A stretch of DNA of 45,480 nucleotides from NCBI RefSeq assembly GCF_004004555.2, contig NZ_SACP01000040.1, positions 1 to 45,480 on the forward strand. Direction: 5' to 3'. Source of the DNA: Methylobacterium oryzihabitans. Lineage in GTDB: Bacteria > Pseudomonadota > Alphaproteobacteria > Rhizobiales > Beijerinckiaceae. Below the pieces are notes generated by a model. That model saw only the letters and a program-made list of their open reading frames with translations. It searched no databases and was not told the DNA's origin. The translations under genes and the position numbers were made by a program. This document shows positions 15,396-23,782 of this stretch, in pieces. Numbering within the stretch: the first letter of the stretch is position 1; every line of letters begins with the position of its first letter.

Positions 15396-16427
15396 ATGAC
15401 CGGAGATCCGCTGCGCCGGCCCCTCGACGACGTCTGGTACTGCGTCGGCGAGAGCCGGCTCGTCCGGCCCGGGCGTCTCGCCGCCGTGGCCGTCGGCGAC
15501 GAGGCGATCGTGGTCGGGCGCGAGGAATCCGGCGCGCTGTTCGCCCTGCGCGACCGCTGCCCGCACCGGGGCATGGCGCTGTCGGCCGGCAAACTCGTCG
15601 AGGGCGCCCTCGTCTGCCCGTTCCACGGCTGGCGCTTCGCGCCCGACGGGCGCTGCACGGCGATTCCGGCGCTCGCCCGGCGCGACGAGGCGCAGTTCGG
15701 CTCGGTGCGCCTGCCGCGCTTCGCGGTGGCGGAGCGGGCCGGCCTGATCTGGGTCGCGACCGGCGAGACCGGCGCGGCGCCGCCGATCCCCGAACTGACC
15801 TTCGAGCCCTGCGGCCAGCTCGTCGAGATCCTGGAGGTCGAGGCGTCCTACGACCTCGTCGCCCTCAGCTTCGTCGACCCGGCCCACGTCGCCTACGTCC
15901 ACGACCTGTGGTGGTGGCGCCCGTCGAAGACCCTGAAGGAGAAGGTGAAGCACTTCGCGCCCTCGCCGTTCGGCTTCACCATGACGAGCCACACGGCGAA
16001 GACCGCCTCGCTCGCCTACCGGCTGCTCGGCGCGGTGCCGCAGGTCGAGATCGAGTTCCGCCTGCCCGGGGTGCGGCTGGAGCGGATCGACGCCGGCCGG
16101 CGCCAGATCGCGAACTACACCTTCGCGTCGCCGCTGCCGAACGGCCGCACCGCGCTGATCAACGCGATGTACTGGAACTGGCCGCTGCTCAACGCCTTCA
16201 AGCCGCTCGGCCGGCGCCTGATGCGGCAGTTCCTCGGCCAGGACCGCGACGTGCTGCAGATCGCCCAGCGGGGTCTCGACCGCAAGCCCGCGATGGTGCT
16301 GATGGGCGAGAGCGACGTACAGTCCCAATGGTACTTCAGTCTCAAGCGCGAGTTCCTGCGCGCCCGCGCCGCCGGCGAGGCTTTCGCGAACCCGCTGGAA
16401 CCGCGGGAACTGCGCTGGCGGAGCTGA
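15396..16427 (+). CDS. Rieske-type aromatic ring-hydroxylating oxygenase, alpha subunit
   Basis: This 343-residue protein has an N-terminal Rieske 2Fe-2S domain (CPHRG with Cys55/His57, then CPFHGW with Cys74/His77) and a catalytic domain with the mononuclear iron motif DPAHVAYVHD (Asp161, His164, His169). It belongs to the group of single-component-like oxygenases related to pheophorbide a oxygenase, vanillate demethylase and similar enzymes, which hydroxylate or demethylate ring substrates with electrons from a reductase. No reductase or beta-subunit gene is adjacent, so the partner is elsewhere. The substrate is not evident. The BLUF gene follows 44 nt downstream on the same strand. Confidence 0.9.
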   Translation: MTGDPLRRPLDDVWYCVGESRLVRPGRLAAVAVGDEAIVVGREESGALFALRDRCPHRGMALSAGKLVEGALVCPFHGWRFAPDGRCTAIPALARRDEAQFGSVRLPRFAVAERAGLIWVATGETGAAPPIPELTFEPCGQLVEILEVEASYDLVALSFVDPAHVAYVHDLWWWRPSKTLKEKVKHFAPSPFGFTMTSHTAKTASLAYRLLGAVPQVEIEFRLPGVRLERIDAGRRQIANYTFASPLPNGRTALINAMYWNWPLLNAFKPLGRRLMRQFLGQDRDVLQIAQRGLDRKPAMVLMGESDVQSQWYFSLKREFLRARAAGEAFANPLEPRELRWRS

Positions 16428-16471
16428 ATGCCCTGCGTTAAGGACGGATCTGCCGCACCGGGCGCGTCCGC

Positions 16472-16960
16472 ATGCAGACCGACATCTTCCGTATCATCTA
16501 CAAGAGCACCGCGGCCCATCCGGCACCGGTGATGCTGGGCCAGGGCCACGTCGCGGCGATCCTGCGCGCCTCCCGGCGCCGCAACGCCGCCACCGGGGTG
16601 AGCGGCGTCCTGGTCTATACCGGGGCCGGCTTCCTGCAGGTGCTGGAGGGGTCGCGCCCGGCGGTCCAGACGGTCTTCGAGACCCTGCTCGTCGACCGGC
16701 GCCACCACACCCTGTCGGTGATCGAGATGGATCTCGTGCCCGCCCGCCGCTTCGGCGGCTGGGCGATGGCGTTCCTCGGCGGCTCGGCCGAGGTCGAGCG
16801 CGGCCTGAACGCGGGCGGCGGCCCGGCCCTCGGGGTGATCGGCGACGCGCCGGCGGCGGCCGATCTGCTGCGCGAGGTGCTGATGCTGCTCGTCGACAGC
16901 CCGATCAGCCTGCCCTGGAGCGCGGCGCCGCTGACCTTGCGCGCCGACCGGCCCCTATGA
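16472..16960 (+). CDS. BLUF-domain blue-light photoreceptor
   Basis: This 162-residue protein is a stand-alone BLUF domain (about residues 3-100) with a short helical C-terminal cap. The FAD-contacting and switch residues are all visible: Tyr10 (RIIYKS), Asn38 (RRRNAATGVSG), Gln56 (FLQVLEG), and Trp97 with Met99 (RRFGGWAMAF). It should bind FAD and undergo the blue-light hydrogen-bond switch in the cytoplasm. There is no output domain, so it probably signals through a protein partner, as in short PixD-like proteins. Methylobacterium lives on illuminated leaf surfaces, which fits. Confidence 0.93.
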   Translation: MQTDIFRIIYKSTAAHPAPVMLGQGHVAAILRASRRRNAATGVSGVLVYTGAGFLQVLEGSRPAVQTVFETLLVDRRHHTLSVIEMDLVPARRFGGWAMAFLGGSAEVERGLNAGGGPALGVIGDAPAAADLLREVLMLLVDSPISLPWSAAPLTLRADRPL

Positions 16961-16964
16961 ACGC

Positions 16965-17048
16965 TCAGAACAGCGGCGCGATCGCCACCGCGAGGACGAA
17001 TCCGCAGCCGAAGCCGGCGGCGAGGACGAGGGTCTCGAACCGGAGCAT
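16965..17048 (-). CDS. Putative 27-aa membrane microprotein
   Basis: ATG 17048 overlaps the stop of the upstream exported-protein gene as TGATG, giving a 27-codon frame that ends 4 nt beyond the BLUF stop on the other strand. The product is one hydrophobic helix (MLRFETLVLAAGFGCGFVLA and on to IAPLF) with one Cys, which looks like a single-pass inner-membrane peptide. The tight coupling and the composition support it; its shortness means chance cannot be excluded. Confidence 0.45.
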   Translation of the reverse strand: MLRFETLVLAAGFGCGFVLAVAIAPLF

Positions 17049-17377
17049 CAGCGCGGCATCCCGGCGGTGTCGGCCTGCGCGACGGTGAGGTCCGCCGGCA
17101 CGCGCACCAGCCGCGACAGGCCGGGCTCCGGGCGCTCCTCGACCGTCACCGACGCGACGCAGCGCGCGCCCTCGTAGGGCCAGGCGCTGCAGGTCCGCGG
17201 CGACCGGGCGCCCGAACCGGCGTCGCGCTCCTGCACCGCCGGCAGGCGGTCGGCGTAGAGCTTGGCGCCCGTCGCCGGGGAGGAGGGGAGCGGCCAGCCC
17301 TGCACCGTGCCGGTCGCCAGCAGGGCGAAGGCGGCGAGGGCGATTCCGGACGTCGCGATGCGGAAGGACTGGATCAT
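17048..17377 (-). CDS. Small exported protein with CxnWPYx4C motif (second copy of the type)
   Basis: This 109-residue protein has a signal peptide (about residues 1-27) and a mature region with C-SA-WPY-EGAR-C followed by RLVRVP. The motif parallels that of the 5674-5913 gene: Cys, WPY, four residues, Cys, then a V-R segment. The start at 17377 has AGGGGAG upstream. The 25-nt motif at 17472-17496 lies 95 nt upstream and is also found upstream of the other copy. A 27-codon frame overlaps its stop. Function unknown; a small periplasmic or secreted protein is the safest reading. Confidence 0.65.
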   Translation of the reverse strand: MIQSFRIATSGIALAAFALLATGTVQGWPLPSSPATGAKLYADRLPAVQERDAGSGARSPRTCSAWPYEGARCVASVTVEERPEPGLSRLVRVPADLTVAQADTAGMPR

Positions 17378-17471
17378 CAATGCGCTCCCCTGCGCGGCCT
17401 CTGCGGCCGTCTGTGGAAGCCTGGCTAAGCCGCGCGCTTTGCCGGTGGATTGCGTGGACGGCCCGGAAAGA

Positions 17472-17496
17472 TTGCGTCGGGCGTCCCGCGACGAAA
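17472..17496. promoter_or_regulatory. 25-nt motif shared with 6031-6055
   Basis: TTGCGTCG-N9-GCGACGAAA with the same spacing as at 6031-6055; 19 or more of the 25 positions agree. It lies in the divergent region between the exported gene at 17048-17377 and the gene at 17633-17920. Role unknown; a regulator-binding site is the simplest idea. Confidence 0.4.
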
Positions 17497-17558
17497 CACG
17501 CACCCGTGGGGCTCGTTCACGCTTTCGCAACCGACGGCCGGCGGGATGGCGACCTGAC

Positions 17559-17584
17559 GGAACGTCGCCCCGGGCTTGGCCGTT
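17559..17584 (+). promoter_or_regulatory. EcfG (general stress sigma) promoter, GGAAC-N17-CGTT
   Basis: GGAAC at 17559-17563 and CGTT at 17581-17584 are separated by 17 nt, an exact consensus match, 49 nt before the ATG of the small exported gene at 17633. Confidence 0.72.
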
Positions 17585-17632
17585 AGCCATCATCACGGCC
17601 GCGACCCGGCCGCCCCCTGTCCGGAGTCTCCG

Positions 17633-17920
17633 ATGCGATCCCTGCTCCGCCCCGCGCTCCTCGCGGCCGCATTCCTGGTCCCGGCCGCGGCCGTCGCCCA
17701 GCCGATCCCGCCGCGGCCGTCCGGCATTCCCTACGACCCCTACACCACCGGCACGGTCGGCGGCCGGGCGCCGTGGTCGCCGCCGTGGTCCTACGACACC
17801 GGCAGCGGCAACGACCGCCGGCCGGAGCTGCCCTACTACCAGCAGGGCAAGGGCCAGCAGACCGGCGGTCCCGCCCGCAACCTGCTGCCCGACGACGGCC
17901 TGCGGCTGTTTCCGGACTGA
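17633..17920 (+). CDS. Small exported hypothetical protein, 95 aa, stress-promoter driven
   Basis: A signal peptide covers about residues 1-23 (MRSLLRPALLAAAFLVPAAA then VAQ). The mature part of about 72 residues is rich in Pro, Tyr, Trp and Gly (YDPYTTGTVGG, PWSPPWSYDTGSG) with no Cys and probably little fixed structure. A GGAG site lies 6 nt before ATG 17633 and an EcfG-type promoter at 17559-17584. It ends 8 nt from the stop of the convergent response regulator. Function unknown. Confidence 0.7.
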   Translation: MRSLLRPALLAAAFLVPAAAVAQPIPPRPSGIPYDPYTTGTVGGRAPWSPPWSYDTGSGNDRRPELPYYQQGKGQQTGGPARNLLPDDGLRLFPD

Positions 17921-17927
17921 ACCGGGT

Positions 17928-18560
17928 TCAGTCCAGCTCGCCCGCGTGCTGGACCGCGAAATGGGTGAGCTCGGTCAGCGTCGCGAGCCCGAGGCGCTGG
18001 CGCAGGGCCGCGCAGGCGTTGACGACGGTCTTGTAGCTCACCGAGAGGTCGCGGGCGATCGCCGCGTAGGTCCGCCCGCGGGCGAGGCCGGCGAGGATGC
18101 GCCGCTCGCGGGCGCTCATCCCCGACACCGCCCCGCGGCGCGGGTCGGCGCCGAGCAGCGCCACCTCCGCCGCGAGGCTGCCGTCGAGATAGGGCCGCCC
18201 GGCCCGGACCCGGTCGAAGGCGGCAAGCAGGTCGCCGGCCGGGGCGTCCTTGAGCACGTAACCGAGCGCCCCGGCCGCCATCGCCCGGGCGATCACCGCC
18301 GGGTCGGCATGCATGCTGAACACCAGCGTGCGGGTCGCCGGCGCCCGCGCCCGGACCCGGCGCAGCAGCGCCAGCCCGCCGAGGTCGCGCCCCGGATAGG
18401 CGAGGTCGACCACCGCGACGTCGGGCCGGTGGCGCAGCACCGCGCGGTAGCCGGCGGCGAGGCCGGCCGCCTCGCGCACCTGCGCCCCGGTCTCCTCCAG
18501 CAGCCGCCGGCAGCCCTGGAGCACGATCGGATGGTCGTCGACGACGAGGACCGAGGTCAT
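17928..18560 (-). CDS. LuxR/NarL-type response regulator (MoxX-like)
   Basis: This 210-residue protein has a receiver domain (residues 1-120; VVDDHP, phosphoacceptor Asp52 in AVVDLAYPG, Lys near 107 in YVLKDAP) and a C-terminal LuxR helix-turn-helix (about 145-200; MSARERRILAGLARGRTYAAIARDL then SVSYKTVVN). Phosphorylation should come from the kinase encoded just upstream, whose stop overlaps this start as ATGA. The pair resembles MoxYX or UhpBA systems. Targets are unknown; the TonB receptor gene that precedes them on the same strand is an obvious candidate. Confidence 0.93.
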   Translation of the reverse strand: MTSVLVVDDHPIVLQGCRRLLEETGAQVREAAGLAAGYRAVLRHRPDVAVVDLAYPGRDLGGLALLRRVRARAPATRTLVFSMHADPAVIARAMAAGALGYVLKDAPAGDLLAAFDRVRAGRPYLDGSLAAEVALLGADPRRGAVSGMSARERRILAGLARGRTYAAIARDLSVSYKTVVNACAALRQRLGLATLTELTHFAVQHAGELD

Positions 18561-19981
18561 TCCGGCTCCTCCGCCGCCTCTCCCGCCTCGGCCCCGACCG
18601 GGATCCGCGCCCGCAGCACCGTGCCGGAGCCGGCGTCGAGGCGCACCGCGCCGCCGAGCGCCTCGACCCGCTCGCGCATCCCCGGCAGGCCGCGGCCCGG
18701 TCCGTCCCCGGCCTCGCCCGAGAGCCCGACGCCGTCGTCCTCGACCTCGACCACCAGCACCCCGTCGGCCTCGCGGGCGCGCGCCGCGATCCGCCCGGCC
18801 CGGGCGTGGCGCAGGGCGTTGGTCAGGCCCTCCTGGACGCAGCGGAACACCGTGAGGTCGACGACGTCGCCGTAGCCGCCGCGCAGGCCGGCGAACTCGC
18901 CGGAGACGGCGACGCCGGCATGATGGCGGCCGGCCTCGCGCACGAGGCGGTCGAGGCAGGCGGCGAGCGGCGCCTGCCCGAGCCCGGCCGGCCGCAGGCG
19001 GTTGAGCAGGGCGCGGTTGAGGGTCTGGACCCGCTTGGTGATCGCCGCGATGTCGCCGGTGCGCTCCTCCAGCCGGCCGCGGGCCGGCTCCGGCAGGGTC
19101 GCGGCGATGCGGGCGATCGAGGCGGCGTTGGCCTCCAGGGTGAACAGGCACGGCCCGAACTCGTCGTGGAGGTCGAGGGCGGTGCGCCGGCGCTCGTCGT
19201 CCTGGGCGGTGACGAGCTTGAGGGTGAGGTCGCGGTTGGCCGCCCGCGCCGCCGCCAGCGCCTCGGCGAGGCGGTTGAAGCGCCGGGCGATGACCGCGAG
19301 CTCCCGGGTGTCGGGCTGCTCCAGCCGCGGGCTGTAATCCTGCCGCTCCAGCCGGGTCAGGCCGGCGGCCAGGGCCTCGAGCGGGCTCAGCACCCGCCCG
19401 AAGGCGAGATAGAGGGTCGCCAGCATCGCGAGCGACAGGCCGAGCCCGGTGAGCCCGAGGGCGACGGCGTAGCCCCAGACCTCGTCGATCTCGTCGGAGG
19501 GCTCGGTGGTGACGAGGGCGGTGCCGATCCGCTGGCCGCGCAGGACGATCGGCACCTCGTGGCGCTGCACCGGCGGCGCGACCAAGCCGGCGAACCAGGC
19601 CGGGGCCCGGTGCGCCTCGTCGGGCGGCGCGTCGCCCACCACCGCGCCCCGCGCGTCGGTCAGGACGACGCGGACGTGGCGCTGGGCCCGGAAGCGCAGG
19701 TCGAGGGTGCGGAACAGCCCGGCGACCGGCGCGTCCTGGAGCAGTTGCACGGTTTCGTTGACCAGCGGCTCGGCGACGCCGATCGAGGCGGCGGTCTCGA
19801 CCGCCGTGGCGGTGCGCGCCTTGACGATGATGACCGCGCCGGAGACCAGCGCCGCCGCGGCCTCGATCAGCACGACCACCACCATCAGGCGCGCCCGCAT
19901 CGGCCGGCCCGACCACAGGGCCGGCCAGGACGGGCGGGACGGAAGGCTGGCGCCGGCGCCCGCGCCGGCTCGTGTGGTCAT
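18557..19981 (-). CDS. Sensor histidine kinase, HisKA_3 type (MoxY/UhpB-like)
   Basis: This 474-residue membrane kinase has two membrane segments (about residues 31-54 and 170-196) around a periplasmic domain of the LapD/MoxY N-terminal kind (LVNETVQLLQDAPV, RHVRVVLTDARGAVV), a HAMP-like linker (about 195-245), the HisKA_3 motif DDERRRTALDLHDEFG with His272, and a HATPase domain (VEDDGVGLS, GRGLPGMRERVEALGG). It should phosphorylate the overlapping response regulator. An internal ATG at codon 28 would remove only a basic and Ser/Pro-rich tail. In Paracoccus, MoxYX controls methanol oxidation genes; that link is family knowledge and not shown here. Confidence 0.9.
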   Translation of the reverse strand: MTTRAGAGAGASLPSRPSWPALWSGRPMRARLMVVVVLIEAAAALVSGAVIIVKARTATAVETAASIGVAEPLVNETVQLLQDAPVAGLFRTLDLRFRAQRHVRVVLTDARGAVVGDAPPDEAHRAPAWFAGLVAPPVQRHEVPIVLRGQRIGTALVTTEPSDEIDEVWGYAVALGLTGLGLSLAMLATLYLAFGRVLSPLEALAAGLTRLERQDYSPRLEQPDTRELAVIARRFNRLAEALAAARAANRDLTLKLVTAQDDERRRTALDLHDEFGPCLFTLEANAASIARIAATLPEPARGRLEERTGDIAAITKRVQTLNRALLNRLRPAGLGQAPLAACLDRLVREAGRHHAGVAVSGEFAGLRGGYGDVVDLTVFRCVQEGLTNALRHARAGRIAARAREADGVLVVEVEDDGVGLSGEAGDGPGRGLPGMRERVEALGGAVRLDAGSGTVLRARIPVGAEAGEAAEEPE

Positions 19982-20073
19982 GGATGGGTCCGCCTCGGTC
20001 GATCCGGCCCGGCGCCCCCGGGCGCGGATCGTCCGGGCGGATAGCGGAGCGGGACCGGGATGGGAAGGGCCGG

Positions 20074-22536
20074 CTACCAGGTCACCCGCACCCCGCCATA
20101 GACCGAGAGCGGCTGGATCAGCGTCGTCGTGCGCGCGTCGTTGAGCGCGAAGCGGTTGGCGAATAGCTCGCCGGGCTCCGTGCGCTCGAGGAAGGTGCCG
20201 AAGTTCGGCACCCGGGTGTTGAACAGGTTGGTCACCAGTCCGAAGACCTCGACGTTCTTCGTGAGGATGAAGCTCGTGTTGAGGTTCGCCAGCGCGTAGG
20301 CGGGCAGCTTGCGGTTGAGGTTCGACTCGTCGCCGCGGAAGTACGACGAGGAGAACGATGCCACGTTGAAGCCGACCCGCCAGTACGGCGTGACCGCGTA
20401 GTCGAACCCGGCCTTGATCTGGTGCTCGGGGATCAGCGGGAGCTTGTTGCCCGGACGGATGCTGATGAGACCGTCGTCGGCGAGCGGATTGTTGGGCGAC
20501 GACAGGTCGCCGCGGAACTGGAAGGTGGCGTCGATCAGCGCGTAGTTGGCGTAGACCCGCCAGCGCTCGGCGACGTACTCGGCCGCGACCTCGATGCCCT
20601 GGCGCTGGGTGGCCGGCACGTTGACGAAGTAGCCGCGCGCCGCGTTGCCTGGCACGGCGACCTGCAGGATGTCGTTGCTCAGGTCGGTGCGGAAGAAGCC
20701 GAGCTTGTAGTTCAGCAGGCCGCCTTCGGTGATGTCCGGCACCGTGCCGCGGAAGCCGGCCTCGTAGGTGCGGGCCTCGACCTGCTTGAGCGGCGGATCG
20801 GCCACCAGCGAGTTCGGCAGCAGGCAGGGCCGGTCCGGGTTGGCGCAGGCGAGTTCCAGCGGGGTCGGCGCCCGGTTCGACTCGGAATAGCCGCCGTAGA
20901 GCGTCAGCCAGGGGAAGAACCGGTAGGTCAGGCCGGCCACCGGGTTGATGCGCGAGAAGTAGTGCGTGCCGGTCACGTCCGGCGAGAAGCCGGTCAGATC
21001 CTGGGTGTTGACGCGGGCGAAGTTGAGCCGGGCGCCGGCGGTGAGCGAGAGCCGGTCGGTGAGGTCGAGGGTGTCGAGGGCGTAGAGGCCCATGTAGAGG
21101 TTCGAGCCGGTGACGCTGCTCGGCGCGATGCCGAGCGCGGCGGCGGTGCGGATCGGCCCGGTCCCGAGGCCCGGGATCGTGCCGTAGGTCGGGTTGTTCG
21201 GATCGGTGGTGACGCTCAGGTCGGGGTTGATGACGCCGAGCGTGCTGCCCGACTTGAAGCCGTAGAACGCCGCGTCGATGCTGCCGCCGACGATGAAGGT
21301 GTTGGGGCGGTCGAAGATCCGGTCGCGGTTGGTCGCCTGCAGCGTGCCGCCGTAGCTCGTCGCCTCGGTGCGGACGGTGTCGAGCGTCCCGTAGGGCACG
21401 CCGGCCCGGAACGGGATGCGCTGGCCGTTCGGCCCGACGATCAGGAACTGGTTGCGGAACGCCTGGTCGGACTGGCCGGCGGCCCGGGTGAAGCCGTCAT
21501 CCTCGAAGCAGAGCGAGCCGCGGAACGACGAGCGGGTGCTGCAATTCTCGAAGTTGCCGTCGTTGCCGTCGATCACGAACTGGCTGAAGCGCCGGACGTA
21601 GGCGACGCCCGACAGGTCCCAGGTCGGCGACACCGCGACCTTCCCGGTGACCTGGATCTGGCCCATCTCGGTGTCGATGGATTGCGGATAGGTGAAGATC
21701 GCCCGCTCGTTGACGCGGGTGAAGTCCACCGGCGCGGCGGCGGCGGCACCGAAGAAGGTCTTGGCGCCCGACGCGATGATGTGGAACTCGGAATCGAGCG
21801 TGCGGTGGCCGATATCGGCGTAGACCCGGCCGATCTCGCTCGGCGACTGGAAGCGCCAGCCGGCGTCGCGCAGGCCCTCGCCGGCGAAGTAGAAGCTCCA
21901 GGGGCCGATCACCTCGCCGTACTGGAGAGTGCCGAGGATGCGGCCGTCCGAGCCGCCCATCACCGAGACTTCCTTGCCCTGCCAGGTGAAGCCGTTCTTC
22001 ATCTCGATGTTGACCGCGCCGCCGAGCGCGTTGAGGCCGAAGATCGGGTTGCCGGTGACGATGTCGATGCGGTTGATCGCGGTCTGGGGGATCAGGTCCC
22101 AGTTCACCACGTCGCCGAACGCCTCGTTGATGCGGGTGCCGTTCTGGTAGACGGCGAGCCCCTGCGGGGCGCCCTGGAGCGGCGAGGCGTCGAAGCCGCG
22201 ATAGGTCAGGGTCTGGCGGAAGCTGTTGCCCTGGCCGTCCGACAGGTTCACGCCCGGGGTCGTGCGGGCGAGGGTGAAGGTCGGATCGAGGGTGGCGCGA
22301 TCCTGCTCGAACTGGCGGGCGGTGACGGTCTCGACGGTGAACGGGACCTTCGACAGCGGCAGGCTGGCGCCGGACCCGATCCCGGGGCCGGTGCCGCCGA
22401 CCGGTGTCACCGCCACGACGTCGATCTGGTCGAGGGCGATCGTGCCGCCCGCGGGCGCAGGGGCCGGGCTCTGGGCCGCCACCACGCCCGGCACCAGCAT
22501 CGTCGTCATCAGGAGCCCGTACCGCCAGCCCGACAT
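20074..22536 (-). CDS. TonB-dependent outer-membrane receptor, substrate unknown
   Basis: This 820-residue protein has a signal peptide (about residues 1-21), a TonB-box-like segment (LDQIDVVAV), a plug domain (about 55-185; PFTVETVTARQFEQ, TTPGVNLSDG, LTYRGFDAS, VYQNGTRINEAFGDVVNWDLIP, IVTGNPIFGLNALGGAVNIEMK in parts) and a barrel with the C-terminal YGGVRVTW. It lies 92 nt upstream of the MoxYX-like pair on the same strand, so the system may control or sense its substrate. Candidates include siderophores, metal chelates such as lanthanophores, or organic cofactors; sequence alone does not choose. A GGGGGCGGG site precedes ATG 22536. Confidence 0.9.
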   Translation of the reverse strand: MSGWRYGLLMTTMLVPGVVAAQSPAPAPAGGTIALDQIDVVAVTPVGGTGPGIGSGASLPLSKVPFTVETVTARQFEQDRATLDPTFTLARTTPGVNLSDGQGNSFRQTLTYRGFDASPLQGAPQGLAVYQNGTRINEAFGDVVNWDLIPQTAINRIDIVTGNPIFGLNALGGAVNIEMKNGFTWQGKEVSVMGGSDGRILGTLQYGEVIGPWSFYFAGEGLRDAGWRFQSPSEIGRVYADIGHRTLDSEFHIIASGAKTFFGAAAAAPVDFTRVNERAIFTYPQSIDTEMGQIQVTGKVAVSPTWDLSGVAYVRRFSQFVIDGNDGNFENCSTRSSFRGSLCFEDDGFTRAAGQSDQAFRNQFLIVGPNGQRIPFRAGVPYGTLDTVRTEATSYGGTLQATNRDRIFDRPNTFIVGGSIDAAFYGFKSGSTLGVINPDLSVTTDPNNPTYGTIPGLGTGPIRTAAALGIAPSSVTGSNLYMGLYALDTLDLTDRLSLTAGARLNFARVNTQDLTGFSPDVTGTHYFSRINPVAGLTYRFFPWLTLYGGYSESNRAPTPLELACANPDRPCLLPNSLVADPPLKQVEARTYEAGFRGTVPDITEGGLLNYKLGFFRTDLSNDILQVAVPGNAARGYFVNVPATQRQGIEVAAEYVAERWRVYANYALIDATFQFRGDLSSPNNPLADDGLISIRPGNKLPLIPEHQIKAGFDYAVTPYWRVGFNVASFSSSYFRGDESNLNRKLPAYALANLNTSFILTKNVEVFGLVTNLFNTRVPNFGTFLERTEPGELFANRFALNDARTTTLIQPLSVYGGVRVTW

Positions 22537-22787
22537 CCCGCCCCCCGAGGTTCTTATCGTCGTCTCATGCGCCGTGCGGCGCCTTCCGTCCCGTCGACGT
22601 GCCAAGATTCCAGGCCCGCCGCAATCCAGCCGCAGGTCCGATTGCACATTCCCGCAATCACCAGCATCCTTCCCGGGCCGACTGGAGCCGGATGTGTCTT
22701 TGGCGACACAGAACAGGGCGACCGAAGCATTTGAATTGGGACAATTCGGCAAGTTTTTTTCTTCGTTGTCCCGAGCCGGCCGCTCGG

Positions 22788-23684
22788 TTAGCCGTCCCCG
22801 GGTTCGCGCAGCATGTCGAGGAAGGCGCGCAGGGGCGCCGGCACCCGGCGCCGGCCCGGGTGGTAGAGGACGAAGCCCGGAAAGGCCGGGCACCACGGCT
22901 CCAGCACCCGCGCCAGCCGGCCCGCGGCGAGGTCCGGGGCGGCGAGGCCCTCGAACACGAAGGCGAGGCCGAGCCCGTCGCGGGCGGCCTGGAGCAGCAG
23001 GTCCTGGTCGCCGGCGACCAGCGGCCCGTCGAGGGCGGGCTCGATCTCCTCGCCGTCGCGGGCGAACTCCCAGCGGAACACCGCGCCGCCGGGAAAGCGC
23101 TGGCGCAGGCAGGCATGGCCGGCGAGGTCGTCGGGATGCGCCGGCACGCCGCGGGCGGCGAGATAGGCCGGGGCCGCCACCACGGCGAAGCGCTGCGGCC
23201 CGCCGAGCGGCACCGCCACCATGTCCCGCGCCACCCGCTCGCCGAAGCGCACGCCGGCATCGAAGCCGCCGCGCACGATGTCGACGAGGGCGTCGTCGCA
23301 CGCCACCTCGACCCGCACGCCCGGATGGCGGGCGAGGAAGCGGATGACCAGGGGCATCAAGACCAGCCGGCAGGCCGAGCGGGGCGCGTTGATCCGCAAC
23401 CGCCCGACCGGCCGGCCGAGGGAGGCCGCCGCCTCCTCGACCCCGCGGGCGATCTCGACCAGGGCCGGCGCCAGCCGCGCCAGCAGGGCGTCCCCGGCCT
23501 CGGTCGGGGCGACGCTGCGGGTGGTGCGGTTGAGGAGCCGCACGCCGATCCGCTCCTCCAGCCCGCGCAGGGCGTGACTCAGCGCCGAGGGCGACACCCC
23601 GAGTTCCGCCGCCGCCCGCCGGAAGCTGCGGTGGCGCGCGACCGCCGCGAAGGCGGCGAGGTCGGACAGGTCGGGGCGGCTCAT
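22788..23684 (-). CDS. LysR-family transcriptional regulator
   Basis: This 298-residue regulator has the LysR winged helix-turn-helix (residues 4-62; FAAVARHRSFRRAAAELGVSPSALSHAL, RTTRSVAPTEAG) and a substrate-binding domain of the LysR/PBP2 CrgA-like type (RLRINAPRSACRLVLMP, VACDDALVDIVRGGFDAGVRFGE). It is divergent from the aldo/keto reductase gene with a 98-nt shared region holding a perfect 14-nt palindrome, a standard layout for a LysR protein controlling its neighbour and itself. The inducer is unknown. Confidence 0.93.
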   Translation of the reverse strand: MSRPDLSDLAAFAAVARHRSFRRAAAELGVSPSALSHALRGLEERIGVRLLNRTTRSVAPTEAGDALLARLAPALVEIARGVEEAAASLGRPVGRLRINAPRSACRLVLMPLVIRFLARHPGVRVEVACDDALVDIVRGGFDAGVRFGERVARDMVAVPLGGPQRFAVVAAPAYLAARGVPAHPDDLAGHACLRQRFPGGAVFRWEFARDGEEIEPALDGPLVAGDQDLLLQAARDGLGLAFVFEGLAAPDLAAGRLARVLEPWCPAFPGFVLYHPGRRRVPAPLRAFLDMLREPGDG

Positions 23685-23708
23685 TGGTGAACGAGGCTCA
23701 GCAGTGCA

Positions 23709-23722
23709 TGCGCGATCGCGCA
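23709..23722. promoter_or_regulatory. 14-bp palindrome, candidate LysR operator
   Basis: TGCGCGATCGCGCA is a perfect palindrome lying 24 nt upstream of the LysR start and 60 nt upstream of the reductase ATG. LysR proteins usually bind T-N11-A dyads in such divergent regions; here the spacing is T-N12-A, so the match is loose. Confidence 0.45.
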
Positions 23723-23782
23723 GCTTATCGCACCGGCGCCAGCGTGGCAGATCCCGTCCGTCACCGTTCAAGGAGCTTCCGC

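Noticed and set aside
22537..22787. Gene-free 251 nt between the receptor and LysR genes, checked for riboswitch, sRNA or EcfG sites
   Set aside because: No cobalamin-type box, no GGAAC/CGTT pair and no strong hairpin were found; only a T-run at 22754-22760.
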